Part shown: positions 50,904-59,634 of the stretch, one piece after another
Position numbering within the stretch: the stretch's first letter is position 1
Layout: each line of letters begins with the position of its first letter
DNA from: Vannielia litorea
GTDB lineage: Bacteria > Pseudomonadota > Alphaproteobacteria > Rhodobacterales > Rhodobacteraceae
Direction of reading: 5' to 3'
DNA length: 64,000 nucleotides
Assembly: GCF_018424695.1 (NCBI RefSeq)
Contig: NZ_QTNQ01000003.1
Location: 1 to 64,000 of the forward strand
Notes under the pieces: model-generated
What the model was told of the DNA's origin: nothing
Seen by the model: only the letters and a program-made list of their open reading frames with translations
Database searches by the model: none
Translations under genes and position numbers: made by a program

Positions 50904-51098
50904 ATGGCCATGGCGCTCTATGCGCTCGGTGCGATCTGCATTGTCGAGGGGCTGGTGCTTGCACTGGCCCCTTCGCTTTACGAAGACATCCTCCGCTGGA
51001 TCGTGTCGCAGCCGCCCGAAGCCCGCCGCACAATGGGCCTTCTGGCCCTCACCGCCGGGGCGCTGTCGCTCTGGGCCGCGGCGTGGATCGGTGGATGA
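50904..51098 (+). CDS. DUF2065 small membrane protein
   Basis: A 64-residue two-helix inner-membrane protein (about residues 4-22 and 41-60) of the DUF2065 family, with the signature ALGAICIVEGLVLALAP. It starts 4 nt after the hflC stop, and its recurrent position beside hflKC suggests a supporting role in membrane protein quality control, though none is proven. GGGGAACTGACCC includes a ribosome site overlapping the hflC stop. Confidence 0.88.
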   Translation: MAMALYALGAICIVEGLVLALAPSLYEDILRWIVSQPPEARRTMGLLALTAGALSLWAAAWIGG

Positions 51099-51335
51099 CG
51101 GGTGTTTTCACGCTCCTTGCCCACGCGGCCCCTTGCACGAAAGCCCCCCGGCTGAGACACTTCGCACCAAGGGGCTCGCGCGGCCTTCACGTCCAAGTGA
51201 CACACCGCGATAGCCATTGAGTTGCGCTTCTGCCTCCCTATCTGGGAAATAGGCAGAAGCAGAAAGGGGCATCTGACCGGCCTTCCCCCAGGCCGCGCCG
51301 GCCGGCCCGCCCCGACGATCAAGGGAGACCATCCA

Positions 51336-52820
51336 GTGACATCACAGGCAATCGCAACCCCCATTCCGCAGGAGCGGCGAGGCACTTTCGCCTTGCGCAG
51401 CCTTTTCGCCCTGTTCATCGGCCTGGCCCTTCTGGCCGCGCAAACGGTGAACGCGCAATCGCGCAGCATCCCCGGCAGCTTCGCCGACCTCGCCGAGCAG
51501 ATCAGCCCTTCCGTGGTGAACATTACCACCGCCACCACGGTATCGCGCCGCACCGGCCCCACGCCGCAAGTGCCCGAGGGCTCACCCTTCGAGGACTTCT
51601 TCCGTGACTTCCTTGACCGCGAAGGCAACCCGGACAGGCCCCGCCGCAGCTCGGCGCTGGGCTCGGGCTTCGTGATTTCCGAAGACGGTTACATCGTGAC
51701 GAACAACCACGTCATCGAAGGCGCCGACGAGATCACGATCGAGTTCTTCTCCGGACAGGAGCTGGACGCCGAGGTGGTGGGCACCGACGCCAACACCGAC
51801 ATTGCGCTCCTGAAGGTGGAACCCGAAGAGGCGCTGCCCTTCGTGCCCTTCGGCGACAGCAACACCGCACGCGTGGGCGACTGGGTGATTGCCATGGGCA
51901 ACCCGCTGGGTCAGGGCTTCTCCGTCTCCGCCGGCATCGTCTCGGCCCGCAATCGCGCGCTTTCGGGCACCTATGACGACTACATCCAGACCGACGCCGC
52001 CATCAACCGTGGCAACTCGGGCGGGCCGCTCTTCAATATGGACGGCGAGGTGATCGGGGTGAACACCGCGATCCTCTCGCCCAACGGCGGCTCCATCGGG
52101 ATCGGCTTCTCCATGGCCTCCAACGTCGTCACACGCGTGGTCGACCAGCTGAAGGAGTACGGCGAGACCCGTCGTGGCTGGCTCGGTGTCCGGATCCAGG
52201 ACGTGACCCCGGACGTGGCCGAAGCCATCGGCCTGACGCCGGCAAAGGGCGCGCTGGTGACGGATGTACCCGAGGGTCCTGCTATGGAAGCGGGCATGAA
52301 GTCGGGTGACGTGATCATCAGCTTCGACGGCAAAGAGGTGGAAGACGTGCGCGGCCTCGTGCGCCGCGTGGGCAACACCGAGGTGGGCAAGACCGTCCGC
52401 ATGGTGGTGTTCCGCGACGGCGAGACTGAAACGCTCAAGGTCACGCTTGGCCGCCGCGAAGAGGCCGAGGGCGCAGTGCCTGCTGTGGCCGAGGGCGACG
52501 AGACCGCGCCTGAGGCCCCGCAGGAGCAAGAGCTTCTCGGGCTCACCGTCACCACCCTCACCGATGAGCTGCGCGGCCAGATGAACCTCGACGCGAGCGA
52601 TGAGGGCCTCGTGATCACCGCCGTCGATGAAATGGCGGAGGCTTACGAGAAGGGCCTGCGCGCCGGTGACATCATCACCGAGGCGGGTCAACAGAAGGTG
52701 CGCGCTGTGAGCGAGCTGGAAGACCGGGTGGAAGAGGCCCGCGATGCAGGCCGCAAGTCGCTCCTGCTGCTGATCCGCCGCGAGGGCGAGCCCCGCTTCG
52801 TGGCGCTTTCGCTGGAATAA
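51336..52820 (+). CDS. DegP/DegQ-family periplasmic serine protease
   Basis: The 494-residue Do-like protease has a signal peptide ending near residue 41 (NAQ), a trypsin-like domain with the triad His125 (NNHVIEG), Asp155 (NTDIALL) and Ser228 (GNSGGP), and two PDZ domains (about 285-375 and 400-490). A Q-linker (EGAVPAVAEGDETAPEAPQEQE) separates the PDZ domains. It degrades or refolds misfolded envelope proteins. The GTG start is preceded by AAGGGAGA. It follows hflKC after 237 bp, so it probably has its own promoter, and it ends at a strong terminator. Confidence 0.93.
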   Translation: MTSQAIATPIPQERRGTFALRSLFALFIGLALLAAQTVNAQSRSIPGSFADLAEQISPSVVNITTATTVSRRTGPTPQVPEGSPFEDFFRDFLDREGNPDRPRRSSALGSGFVISEDGYIVTNNHVIEGADEITIEFFSGQELDAEVVGTDANTDIALLKVEPEEALPFVPFGDSNTARVGDWVIAMGNPLGQGFSVSAGIVSARNRALSGTYDDYIQTDAAINRGNSGGPLFNMDGEVIGVNTAILSPNGGSIGIGFSMASNVVTRVVDQLKEYGETRRGWLGVRIQDVTPDVAEAIGLTPAKGALVTDVPEGPAMEAGMKSGDVIISFDGKEVEDVRGLVRRVGNTEVGKTVRMVVFRDGETETLKVTLGRREEAEGAVPAVAEGDETAPEAPQEQELLGLTVTTLTDELRGQMNLDASDEGLVITAVDEMAEAYEKGLRAGDIITEAGQQKVRAVSELEDRVEEARDAGRKSLLLLIRREGEPRFVALSLE

Positions 52821-52846
52821 TCGAGTTCTCATAGGCGAGAAGACCT

Positions 52847-52874
52847 GGCCCGCGCTCCCTGCGCGGGCCTTTTT
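52847..52874 (+). terminator. Intrinsic terminator after the DegP-like gene
   Basis: GGCCCGCGC pairs perfectly with GCGCGGGCC across a 5-nt loop and runs into TTTTT. This is a textbook rho-independent terminator beginning 27 bp after the stop. Confidence 0.92.
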
Positions 52875-52896
52875 CGTGCCCGGCTCGTGTTAAATT

Positions 52897-52926
52897 GCGC
52901 GCCCTTCGGGCGCATTCCTTTTGTTG
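52897..52926. repeat. Short hairpin-containing repeat, copy 2
   Basis: GCGCCC-TTC-GGGCGC (6-bp stem, 52899-52913) followed by ATTCCTTTTGTTGA repeats the hairpin and tail seen at 32091-32127. It lies in the 291-bp gene-free gap 52821-53111, between the DegP terminator and the convergent hydrolase gene. Confidence 0.5.
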
Positions 52927-53111
52927 ATCCGGCGCATTTGGCGCGCGTTGCGACCCAATACAGCCCCGACGCTTGGGGCAGCCAGTTCATGCCCCGGGTT
53001 CACCAAGGCAGGAAGCGCTGCTTGCGGGGCCTCCCGAAATCTGATCGCTGAATTGACAACGGGTCATCCCGCTGTCCCTTGGGGTGCCAGGCGATCCCGA
53101 CGGCGCAGATT

Positions 53112-54089
53112 TTACGCACCCGCTTTGTCGTTCATAGATGGCTCTGAAACAGGATCATCGGCGTGCTGGTCGAAGAAAGCGATGGTGCGCGCAATGAAGC
53201 TATCCCGCACCTCCGGCAGCTCCATCAGGATCTCGTGTTCCGCCCCCTCGGGCACCACAAGCTCCGCGCCCGGCCATGTGGCCACGCGGGCGCGCACGGC
53301 GGCAGGGTCCACGATACGCTCGTTGCCGCCAAGGTAGGTCAGGCAGGGCAGGTCGGGGGCAGGGCGGCGCAGGAGGCCGCGCATCTCCACCAGGGCGCGG
53401 TTCAGCCAGTGCAGGCTCGGGCCGCCCAGCGCCAGCTCGGGGTGAGCGGTGAGCTGGGCCCGCATGTAGCGCCACATGTCCTCGTCGCGGGTGAGCATGT
53501 TGCCCTCGAACTCGGCGGCCAGCGCATAGGTTTCGGGTACCGTGCCGGGGGCATAGCGCCCGCCCATGCCGAGCGGGCGAGAGAGCGCGGAGAGCACCCA
53601 GGCCGCGGGGCGCACGACCGGGTGAAACCGGATGCCCCACATCGGCGCCGAGAAGGCCGCGGCCTTCAGCGGCAACCTGTGGGCTGCGCGCAGCCCGATG
53701 CAGCCGCCCATCGAGTGGCCGATGAGCACGCGGGGCAGCGCGGCCCCCTCAAGCATGCCGACGGCCTCCACCATGGTATCCACGTCGCGCTGGTAATCTT
53801 CGAACTCGTCCACATGGCCAGTGGCCGGATCGTCCAGCGGCCTGTCGGCCAGACCTTGCCCGCGCCAGTCGATCGCCGTCATGTTCCAGCCCGCGGCTAC
53901 GTATTCCCGCGCCGCGCGGCCATATTTCTCGATGTATTCGGTGCGCCCGGGGAAGAAGAGGATCGTGCCCTTCGCCCCCTCGGCGGGCCACCAGCCCAGG
54001 CGCACCCGCACCCCGTCTTCGCAGGTCAGCCAGAAGGCGCGGCCCCCCTCGGGGCCGTCTGCTTCGTCAAAGAGCGGCGCGGGCTCCAC
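53112..54089 (-). CDS. Alpha/beta hydrolase, PldB-type lysophospholipase-like
   Basis: The 325-residue hydrolase has the nucleophile elbow VLIGHSMGGC (Ser126), a lid region with MWGIRFHPVVRPAAW, and the late His in PEGAEHEILME. The opening ILFFPGRTEYIEKYGRAAREYVAAGW and IDWRGQGLADRP match monoacylglycerol lipase/lysophospholipase L2 types. It should release fatty acid from lysolipids in the cytoplasm or at the membrane. The start is GTG 54089, 4 nt after the SCP2 gene stop, indicating co-transcription and coupling. Confidence 0.83.
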   Translation of the reverse strand: MEPAPLFDEADGPEGGRAFWLTCEDGVRVRLGWWPAEGAKGTILFFPGRTEYIEKYGRAAREYVAAGWNMTAIDWRGQGLADRPLDDPATGHVDEFEDYQRDVDTMVEAVGMLEGAALPRVLIGHSMGGCIGLRAAHRLPLKAAAFSAPMWGIRFHPVVRPAAWVLSALSRPLGMGGRYAPGTVPETYALAAEFEGNMLTRDEDMWRYMRAQLTAHPELALGGPSLHWLNRALVEMRGLLRRPAPDLPCLTYLGGNERIVDPAAVRARVATWPGAELVVPEGAEHEILMELPEVRDSFIARTIAFFDQHADDPVSEPSMNDKAGA

Positions 54090-54093
54090 GGCG

Positions 54094-54381
54094 TCAGCTC
54101 AGGGCGCCGCCGAGCTTCATCGCCATGCCCATATCGCCATCCACCTTGAGCCGACCGCCCATGAAGGCTGCCGTCGGGTTGACGTCGCCCGAGAGAATCC
54201 CCTCGAAGGTTTCGGCATCGGCGGTCATGGTCACCTCCGCCTCCTCGTCGCCCGCGCGGGCGCCGTTCTGGTCGAGCATGATGGCGCCCTCGTCTTCGAT
54301 AACGAACTTCGCGGTGCCGTCAAACCCGCCGTCCAGCTTCTCGTTCAGGGCCTTCACGGCCCCTTCCACAACAGCACTCAT
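54094..54381 (-). CDS. SCP2 sterol-carrier-fold lipid-binding protein
   Basis: The 95-residue protein is a stand-alone SCP2 domain: KFVIEDEGAIMLDQNGA, then EAEVTMTADAETFEGILSGDVNPTAAFMGGRLKVDGDMGMAM, the hallmark FMGGRLKVDGD loop. Bacterial copies bind fatty acids or acyl chains in a hydrophobic tunnel. Its direct position upstream of a lysophospholipase-like gene suggests it presents or buffers lipid substrates. AAGGAG precedes the ATG. Confidence 0.9.
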   Translation of the reverse strand: MSAVVEGAVKALNEKLDGGFDGTAKFVIEDEGAIMLDQNGARAGDEEAEVTMTADAETFEGILSGDVNPTAAFMGGRLKVDGDMGMAMKLGGALS

Positions 54382-54453
54382 GGCAATCTCCTTCCAATGT
54401 GACCGACCGGGGGCTTGGAACCCCCGGCGCTTGCGCTAAACTCATGCACAGAT

Positions 54454-55098
54454 ATGCGACCCTTGGCCAGACACCTCAACTTTCACGTCACGGCATTTGC
54501 CGTGCTGCTGGCATTTGCCGCACCTCTCGCCGCGCAGGACGAGGAAGTGCCCGGCGCGCCGCCTGAAATGCCCACGCCCTCGCCCGATGTGGATGCCGCC
54601 GCGCCCGAGCCCGAGGGCGGGCGCCGCTCGCTGGATCAGCTCTTTGCCGAACTGGCCCAGCCCGAGCAGATGGGCTGGCAGCGCATCGAGGATGCAATCT
54701 GGATCGAGTGGTCGCGCTCTGGCTCCGCTCCGATGGACCTGCTGCTGAAACAGGGGCGCGAAGCGCTGGAGCGCGAAGAATACGACCTTGCCATCGAGCA
54801 CCTCACCGCGCTGACCGATCATGCGCCGGAGTTTGCCGAGGGCTACAATGCCCGCGCCACGGCCTTCTTCCAGCTAGAGATGTATGGCCTCGCGCTGGAG
54901 GACATCCGCCGCACGCTGGAGCTGAACCCGCGCCACTTTGCGGCCCTCACCGGGCTGGCCGTCATCATGGAGACCATGGGCGAGGAGGCCCGCGCGCTTA
55001 GCGCCTACCAGGAAGTGCTGAAGATCCACCCGCATCGCCCCAACGTGAAGGAGGCCGTCGAGCGGCTGGAATTCACCGTGATGGGCAAGCGCATCTGA
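54454..55098 (+). CDS. Exported TPR-repeat protein
   Basis: The 214-residue protein has a signal peptide (hydrophobic stretch FHVTAFAVLLAFAAPLAAQ, cleavage near residue 28), a Pro/Glu-rich acidic linker, and two to three TPR-like helix pairs from about residue 95 (LLLKQGREALEREEYDLAIEHLTALTDH, then EFAEGYNARATAFFQLEMYGLALEDIRR and ALTGLAVIMETMGEEARALSAYQEVL). It should act as a periplasmic protein-protein interaction module. It is divergent from the SCP2 gene and 30 bp upstream of the helicase gene, in the same direction. Confidence 0.83.
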   Translation: MRPLARHLNFHVTAFAVLLAFAAPLAAQDEEVPGAPPEMPTPSPDVDAAAPEPEGGRRSLDQLFAELAQPEQMGWQRIEDAIWIEWSRSGSAPMDLLLKQGREALEREEYDLAIEHLTALTDHAPEFAEGYNARATAFFQLEMYGLALEDIRRTLELNPRHFAALTGLAVIMETMGEEARALSAYQEVLKIHPHRPNVKEAVERLEFTVMGKRI

Positions 55099-55128
55099 CC
55101 CCCCCAAAGCCTGATCGGAGAAGGCCCA

Positions 55129-58041
55129 ATGGGCGGCGAGCAAGCGCGGATCACGGCCCTTCTGGGCCCGACCAACACCGGCAAGACGCATTTCGCCATC
55201 GAGCGGATGCTGGCCTACCCCTCCGGGGTGATCGGCCTGCCGCTGCGCCTGCTGGCGCGTGAGGTTTATGACCGGATCGTAGGGCTGCGCGGGCCAAACG
55301 CGGTGGCGTTGGTGACGGGCGAAGAGCGCATCGTGCCGCCGCGCGCGCGCTACTGGGTCTGCACGGTGGAAGCCATGCCGCTCTCGGGCGAGCATGATTT
55401 TCTCGCCATCGACGAAATCCAGCTCTGCGCCGACCCCGAGCGCGGGCATGTCTTCACCGACCGGCTGATGAATGCCCGCGGGCGGCATGAAACCATGTTT
55501 CTGGGCGCCGAAACCATGCGCCCGGCCATCGCCCAGCTCGTGCCGCGCGCCCAGTTCGTGAAGCGCGAGCGGTTCTCGCACCTGACCTACGCAGGTTCGA
55601 AAAAGATAAGCCGGATGCCCGCGCGCTCTGCCATCGTCGGGTTTTCGGTTGAAAATGTCTATGCCATCGCCGAGCTGATCCGCCGCCAGAAAGGCGGCTG
55701 CGCGGTGGTGATGGGCGCGCTTTCTCCCCGCACCCGCAACGCCCAGGTGGCGCTCTACCAGAACGGCGATGTCGACTACCTCGTGGCCACCGACGCCATC
55801 GGCATGGGGCTCAACCTCGATCTGCACCACGTCGCCTTCTCGGCCACCTCCAAATTCGATGGGCGGCGGATGCGCCCGCTTACCGCGCAGGAGATCGGCC
55901 AGATCGCGGGCCGCGCCGGGCGCTACCAGCGCGACGGGTCTTTCGGCGTGACGGGCGAGGCCTCGCCGCTCTCCGAAGAGGTGGTGGAGGCCGTCACAGA
56001 GCACCGCTTCGAGCCAGTCCGGCGGCTGGAATGGCGCAACCCCGAGCTGGACTACCGCAGCCCCGCCCATCTCATCGCTTCGCTTGAAGCCCGGCCCGAC
56101 AACACCCTACTCACCCGCGCCCGCGAGGCCGACGACCTCGGCGCGCTCAAGGCCCTTGCCGCCGCGCCCGAGCTGGCAGCCCGGACCACGTCCCGCGCCG
56201 ACACCAAGCTGCTCTGGGATGTCTGCCGCATTCCCGATTTTCGCGGCATCTCTCACGCCGAGCACACCAGCTTGCTGACCAAGATATTTGCCGACCTGCA
56301 CGAGTTCGGCCGCATTCCCGACGACTGGTTCGCGCGGCAGGTGAAACGGCAGGACCGAACCGATGGCGGCATCGACACGTTGTCCAAACGACTGGCGTAT
56401 ATCCGCACATGGACATATGTCGCTCAGCGCAAGGGCTGGCTCGACGACGAATCCCATTGGCGCGAAGCAACCCGCGCGGTAGAAGACCGCCTGTCGGATG
56501 CCCTTCACGGGGCGCTGACCCAAAGATTTGTCGACCGGCGCACCTCTGTGCTGCTGCGCCGGTTGAAACAGAAGGAGAGCCTCGTGGCTGATGTGAACGA
56601 CAAGGGTGAAGTGGTCATCGAAGGCCATACGGTGGGGCGCCTTGAGGGCTTTCGGTTCCGACAGGCCGACACCGCCGACGCGGGCGAGGCCAAGACGCTC
56701 CGTGCCGCCGCCGTGGCTGCCCTTGGTCCGCAGTTCTCACTTCTGTCCGACCGGTTCTACAACGCCCCCGATACAGAACTCGACTTCACCGAGCAGGGCG
56801 GGCTGATGTGGGGCGAGCATGCCGTGGGCAAGCTGGTGAAGGGCACCGAGGCGCTCAAGCCCGAGGTGAAAGCCTTTGTCGACGACGAGGCCGGTGCCGA
56901 TGTGGCCGAAAAGGTCACCCGCCGCCTCCAGCATTTCATCGACCGCAAGATCGCCGCGCTCTTCGAGCCTCTGCTGGCGGTAAAGGGCGATGAAGCGCTC
57001 ACCGGGTTGGCGCGCGGCTTCGGCTTCCAGCTCATCGAGGCGCTGGGCGTCATCCCGCGTGAGCAGGTGGCGCAGGACGTAAAGGCGCTCGATCAGGACG
57101 CGCGCGGCGCGCTGCGCAAGCATGGCGTCCGCTTCGGCCAATTCACCATTTTCATGCCGCTGCTGCTCAAACCCGCGCCCACCCGCCTGCGGCTGGTGCT
57201 TTGGTCGCTCTGGCAGGGGCTCGATGAATTCCCCGAAAGCCCGCCGCCGGGCCTCGTGACCATCCCCGCGCCCGTTGCCATGCCGGACGGGTACGCGCCG
57301 ATGTCGGGCTACCGTGTTGCCGGCCAGCGGGCGATCCGCATCGACATGCTGGAGCGCTTGGCCGATCAGCTCCGCAGCCAGGACAGCCGTGCGGGATTCG
57401 AGGCCAATGCCGACATGCTCTCGATCACCGGCATGACGCTGGAGCAGTTCGCCGACCTGATGGGCGGGCTCGGCTACAAGGCCGAGAAGGGCGAGCGCGC
57501 CAAGGTAAAGCCCGTGGATGCGGTCGTGCCCGAGGCTGAAGGCACCGCGCCGGAAGGGGACACGCCGGTAATGGACGCGGCCGAGGCAGCGCCCGAGGGT
57601 GGCATCATCGAAGCGCCCACAGCCGAGACCCCGGCAGATGACATCTCGCCCGAAGCCGAGGCCCTGCCCGACGCAGGCGAGGCACCCGTGGCCGAAACCC
57701 CGGCCGAGCCCGCGCCCGAAGCGGCGGTGGCCGAAACGCCTGCCGAAGAACTCGTTCCCGGTACCGCTCCCGATGCCGATGTGGCCGGCCCCGAAATGGA
57801 GGTGTTCTATACGTTCACCTGGGGCGGTAACCGCGGCGGTCGCCGGGGCGATCAGCAGGGCAACCGTCCGAAGGGCCAGGGCAAGGGCAAGCCGCGCGGC
57901 AAGGGCGGCCCCAAGGGCAAGGGTGGCCCCCGCCGCGACGACGGGCCGAAGAACTTCCAGTCCCGCCCGCCCCGTAAGGAAAAGCAGATCGACCCCGACA
58001 ACCCCTTCGCCCAGGCTCTGATGGGGCTGAAGAAGGAGTGA
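55129..58041 (+). CDS. SUV3-like ATP-dependent RNA helicase with basic disordered tail
   Basis: The 970-residue protein opens with a superfamily 2 helicase core of the mitochondrial SUV3 type: Walker A GPTNTGKTH (13-21), motif Ia GLPLRLLAREVYDR, the DEIQ box (95-98) and motif VI QIAGRAGRYQRDG. A central region with winged-helix-like segments follows. From about residue 800 the chain becomes Ala/Glu/Pro-rich and then Gly/Lys/Arg-rich (GGNRGGRRGD, KGQGKGKPRGKGG), consistent with RNA binding. Alphaproteobacterial homologues are conserved; the exact RNA role is not settled. Confidence 0.88.
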   Translation: MGGEQARITALLGPTNTGKTHFAIERMLAYPSGVIGLPLRLLAREVYDRIVGLRGPNAVALVTGEERIVPPRARYWVCTVEAMPLSGEHDFLAIDEIQLCADPERGHVFTDRLMNARGRHETMFLGAETMRPAIAQLVPRAQFVKRERFSHLTYAGSKKISRMPARSAIVGFSVENVYAIAELIRRQKGGCAVVMGALSPRTRNAQVALYQNGDVDYLVATDAIGMGLNLDLHHVAFSATSKFDGRRMRPLTAQEIGQIAGRAGRYQRDGSFGVTGEASPLSEEVVEAVTEHRFEPVRRLEWRNPELDYRSPAHLIASLEARPDNTLLTRAREADDLGALKALAAAPELAARTTSRADTKLLWDVCRIPDFRGISHAEHTSLLTKIFADLHEFGRIPDDWFARQVKRQDRTDGGIDTLSKRLAYIRTWTYVAQRKGWLDDESHWREATRAVEDRLSDALHGALTQRFVDRRTSVLLRRLKQKESLVADVNDKGEVVIEGHTVGRLEGFRFRQADTADAGEAKTLRAAAVAALGPQFSLLSDRFYNAPDTELDFTEQGGLMWGEHAVGKLVKGTEALKPEVKAFVDDEAGADVAEKVTRRLQHFIDRKIAALFEPLLAVKGDEALTGLARGFGFQLIEALGVIPREQVAQDVKALDQDARGALRKHGVRFGQFTIFMPLLLKPAPTRLRLVLWSLWQGLDEFPESPPPGLVTIPAPVAMPDGYAPMSGYRVAGQRAIRIDMLERLADQLRSQDSRAGFEANADMLSITGMTLEQFADLMGGLGYKAEKGERAKVKPVDAVVPEAEGTAPEGDTPVMDAAEAAPEGGIIEAPTAETPADDISPEAEALPDAGEAPVAETPAEPAPEAAVAETPAEELVPGTAPDADVAGPEMEVFYTFTWGGNRGGRRGDQQGNRPKGQGKGKPRGKGGPKGKGGPRRDDGPKNFQSRPPRKEKQIDPDNPFAQALMGLKKE

Positions 58042-58415
58042 CGGAGGCCGCGCCGGACAGCCTGCGCATCGACAAGTGGCTGTTCCACGCCCGCTTTTTC
58101 AAAACCCGCAGCCTCGCCGCCAAGCTTGTGAGCGAGGGCAAGCTGCGGGTGGACGGGACGCCCATCTCCAAGCCCTCTCGCATGGTCGCGCCCGGTGCCA
58201 CGCTGACCTTCCCGAAAGACAGCCACATCCGCGTGATCCGGATCGTCGCGCTGGGCACCCGCCGTGGCCCGGCCCCCGAGGCGCAACAGCTTTACGAAGA
58301 TCTCGCTCCACCCGAAACAAAATCCCGCGATCCGGCGCTTCCGCGGGCCGGGAGCCGCCCGGATGCGAGGGATCGTCGCAAGGCCCGTCTTTTAAGGGGC
58401 AAGTCGCTTGAATGA
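58038..58415 (+). CDS. S4-domain RNA-binding protein (Hsp15-like)
   Basis: The 125-residue protein begins with an S4 RNA-binding domain: RIDKWLFHARFFKTRSLAAKLVSEGKLRVDGTPISKPSRMV (about 10-50), the pattern of Hsp15 and ribosomal S4. The tail is basic (RPDARDRRKARLLRGKS). Hsp15 rescues stalled 50S subunits carrying nascent chain. It starts with GTG overlapping the helicase stop by 4 bp (GTGA), with AAGGAG just inside the helicase gene, so the two are translated together. Confidence 0.88.
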   Translation: MTEAAPDSLRIDKWLFHARFFKTRSLAAKLVSEGKLRVDGTPISKPSRMVAPGATLTFPKDSHIRVIRIVALGTRRGPAPEAQQLYEDLAPPETKSRDPALPRAGSRPDARDRRKARLLRGKSLE

Positions 58416-58461
58416 CCGGGTGGTTTGAAATACCTCTGCCCCGAACACTTCCGAGGCCCGC

Positions 58462-58797
58462 ATGACCTATATCGTCAACGACAACTGCATCGCCTGCAAA
58501 TACACAGACTGTGTTGAAGTCTGCCCCGTGGATTGCTTCTACGAGGGCGAGAACATGCTGGTGATCCACCCCGACGAATGCATCGATTGCGGCGTCTGCG
58601 AGCCTGAGTGCCCCGCCGATGCGATCCGCCCCGACACCGAGCCGGAAATGGAGAAGTGGGTGGAGTTCAACCGCAAGTATTCCGAGATGTGGCCGGTCAT
58701 CGTGACCAAGAAAGACCCGCTGCCCAATGCCGACGAGATGGACGGCAAGCCGGGCAAGCTGGAGCTGCTTTCGGAAGCGCCGGGCGAGGGTGGCTGA
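58462..58797 (+). CDS. fdxA: Seven-iron ferredoxin FdxA
   Basis: A 111-residue ferredoxin of the [3Fe-4S][4Fe-4S] type. Cysteines at 9, 12, 17, 21 and 25 and at 40, 43, 46 and 50 fit the seven-iron arrangement ([14 protein letters not shown] and [12 protein letters not shown]). The C-terminal extension of about 55 residues ([20 protein letters not shown]) is the usual alphaproteobacterial FdxA form. It transfers single electrons in the cytoplasm. It lies between the S4 gene and carD, the conserved order in Rhodobacterales. Confidence 0.95.
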   Translation: MTYIVNDNCIACKYTDCVEVCPVDCFYEGENMLVIHPDECIDCGVCEPECPADAIRPDTEPEMEKWVEFNRKYSEMWPVIVTKKDPLPNADEMDGKPGKLELLSEAPGEGG

Positions 58798-58864
58798 GAC
58801 GCCGCCGCGCGGCCGGATTTGACCATCTGGTAAAAACGTCGCAGCTCCGGGCTGGCGATGCGCT

Positions 58865-58892
58865 TTGAGAATCGCGATTTTTGTGATATATT
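58865..58892 (+). promoter_or_regulatory. Candidate sigma-70 promoter of carD
   Basis: TTGAGA (58865-58870) and TATATT (58887-58892) are separated by 16 bp in an otherwise GC-rich 248-bp spacer, about 155 bp before the carD start. The AT-rich -10 box is conspicuous here. The start site itself is not determined. Confidence 0.5.
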
Positions 58893-59045
58893 ACTTGCCG
58901 ATGGAACATAAATCCTGAGGCTTCCGAGGCTGCGCGACTCGCCGTTTCGGGGGAATTCATAGCGCAAACAAGGCTCACTCCCGGATGCACCCGCGCCGGG
59001 GAGGGGCCTTTTCGGCTCCAAGGGATCGGCTAAGGAAGGCCCTGA

Positions 59046-59555
59046 ATGACTAAGAAGAAATCCGAGTTTCGCCCCAACGATTTCGTTGTGTACCCGGCCC
59101 ACGGCGTGGGCAAGATCGTCTCGATCGAGAAGCAGGAAGTGGCCGGCTTTGAGCTGGAGCTCTTCGTGATCTCCTTCGAGAAAGACAAGATGACCCTCCG
59201 CGTGCCGACCCACAAGGCCACCGAGGTTGGCATGCGCTCGCTGTCCACGCCCGATATCGTCAGCCAGGCCATGAAAACCCTCAAGGGTAAAGCCAAGGTG
59301 AAAAAGGCCATGTGGTCGCGCCGGGCGCAGGAGTACGAGCAAAAGATCAACTCCGGCGACCTGATCGCCATCGCGGAGGTGGTGCGCGACCTGCATCGCA
59401 CCGACGACCAACGCGAACAGTCCTACTCCGAGCGTCAGCTCTACGAGGCCGCTCTCGAGCGGCTGACCCGTGAAGTCGCTGCCGTGTCCGGCTCCGACGA
59501 GGCTGGTGCTCAGAAGCAGGTGGATGACGTGCTGGTGAGCCGCGCCGCCGCCTGA
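59046..59555 (+). CDS. carD: CarD-family RNA polymerase-binding regulator
   Basis: The 169-residue protein has the CarD/CdnL/TRCF RNA polymerase-interaction domain: NDFVVYPAHGVGKIVSIEKQEVAGF at about residues 12-36, then the basic C-terminal helical domain with KAMWSRRAQEYEQKINSG. It binds the RNA polymerase beta subunit and stabilises open complexes at ribosomal and other promoters, and is often essential in alphaproteobacteria. AAGGAAGG lies 9 nt before the ATG, and a strong terminator ends the unit. Confidence 0.95.
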   Translation: MTKKKSEFRPNDFVVYPAHGVGKIVSIEKQEVAGFELELFVISFEKDKMTLRVPTHKATEVGMRSLSTPDIVSQAMKTLKGKAKVKKAMWSRRAQEYEQKINSGDLIAIAEVVRDLHRTDDQREQSYSERQLYEAALERLTREVAAVSGSDEAGAQKQVDDVLVSRAAA

Positions 59556-59581
59556 TCGCTGCGCGAAATGTGATTGCCAAG

Positions 59582-59607
59582 GCCGCGCCTTCGGGCGCGG
59601 CTTTTTT
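59582..59607 (+). terminator. Intrinsic terminator after carD
   Basis: GCCGCGCC and GGCGCGGC form an 8-bp stem with a TTCG tetraloop, followed by TTTTTT. It starts 26 bp past the carD stop and faces the convergent antiporter gene. Confidence 0.92.
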
Positions 59608-59634
59608 CATGCGCAACGCACTTACGGGCTCGGC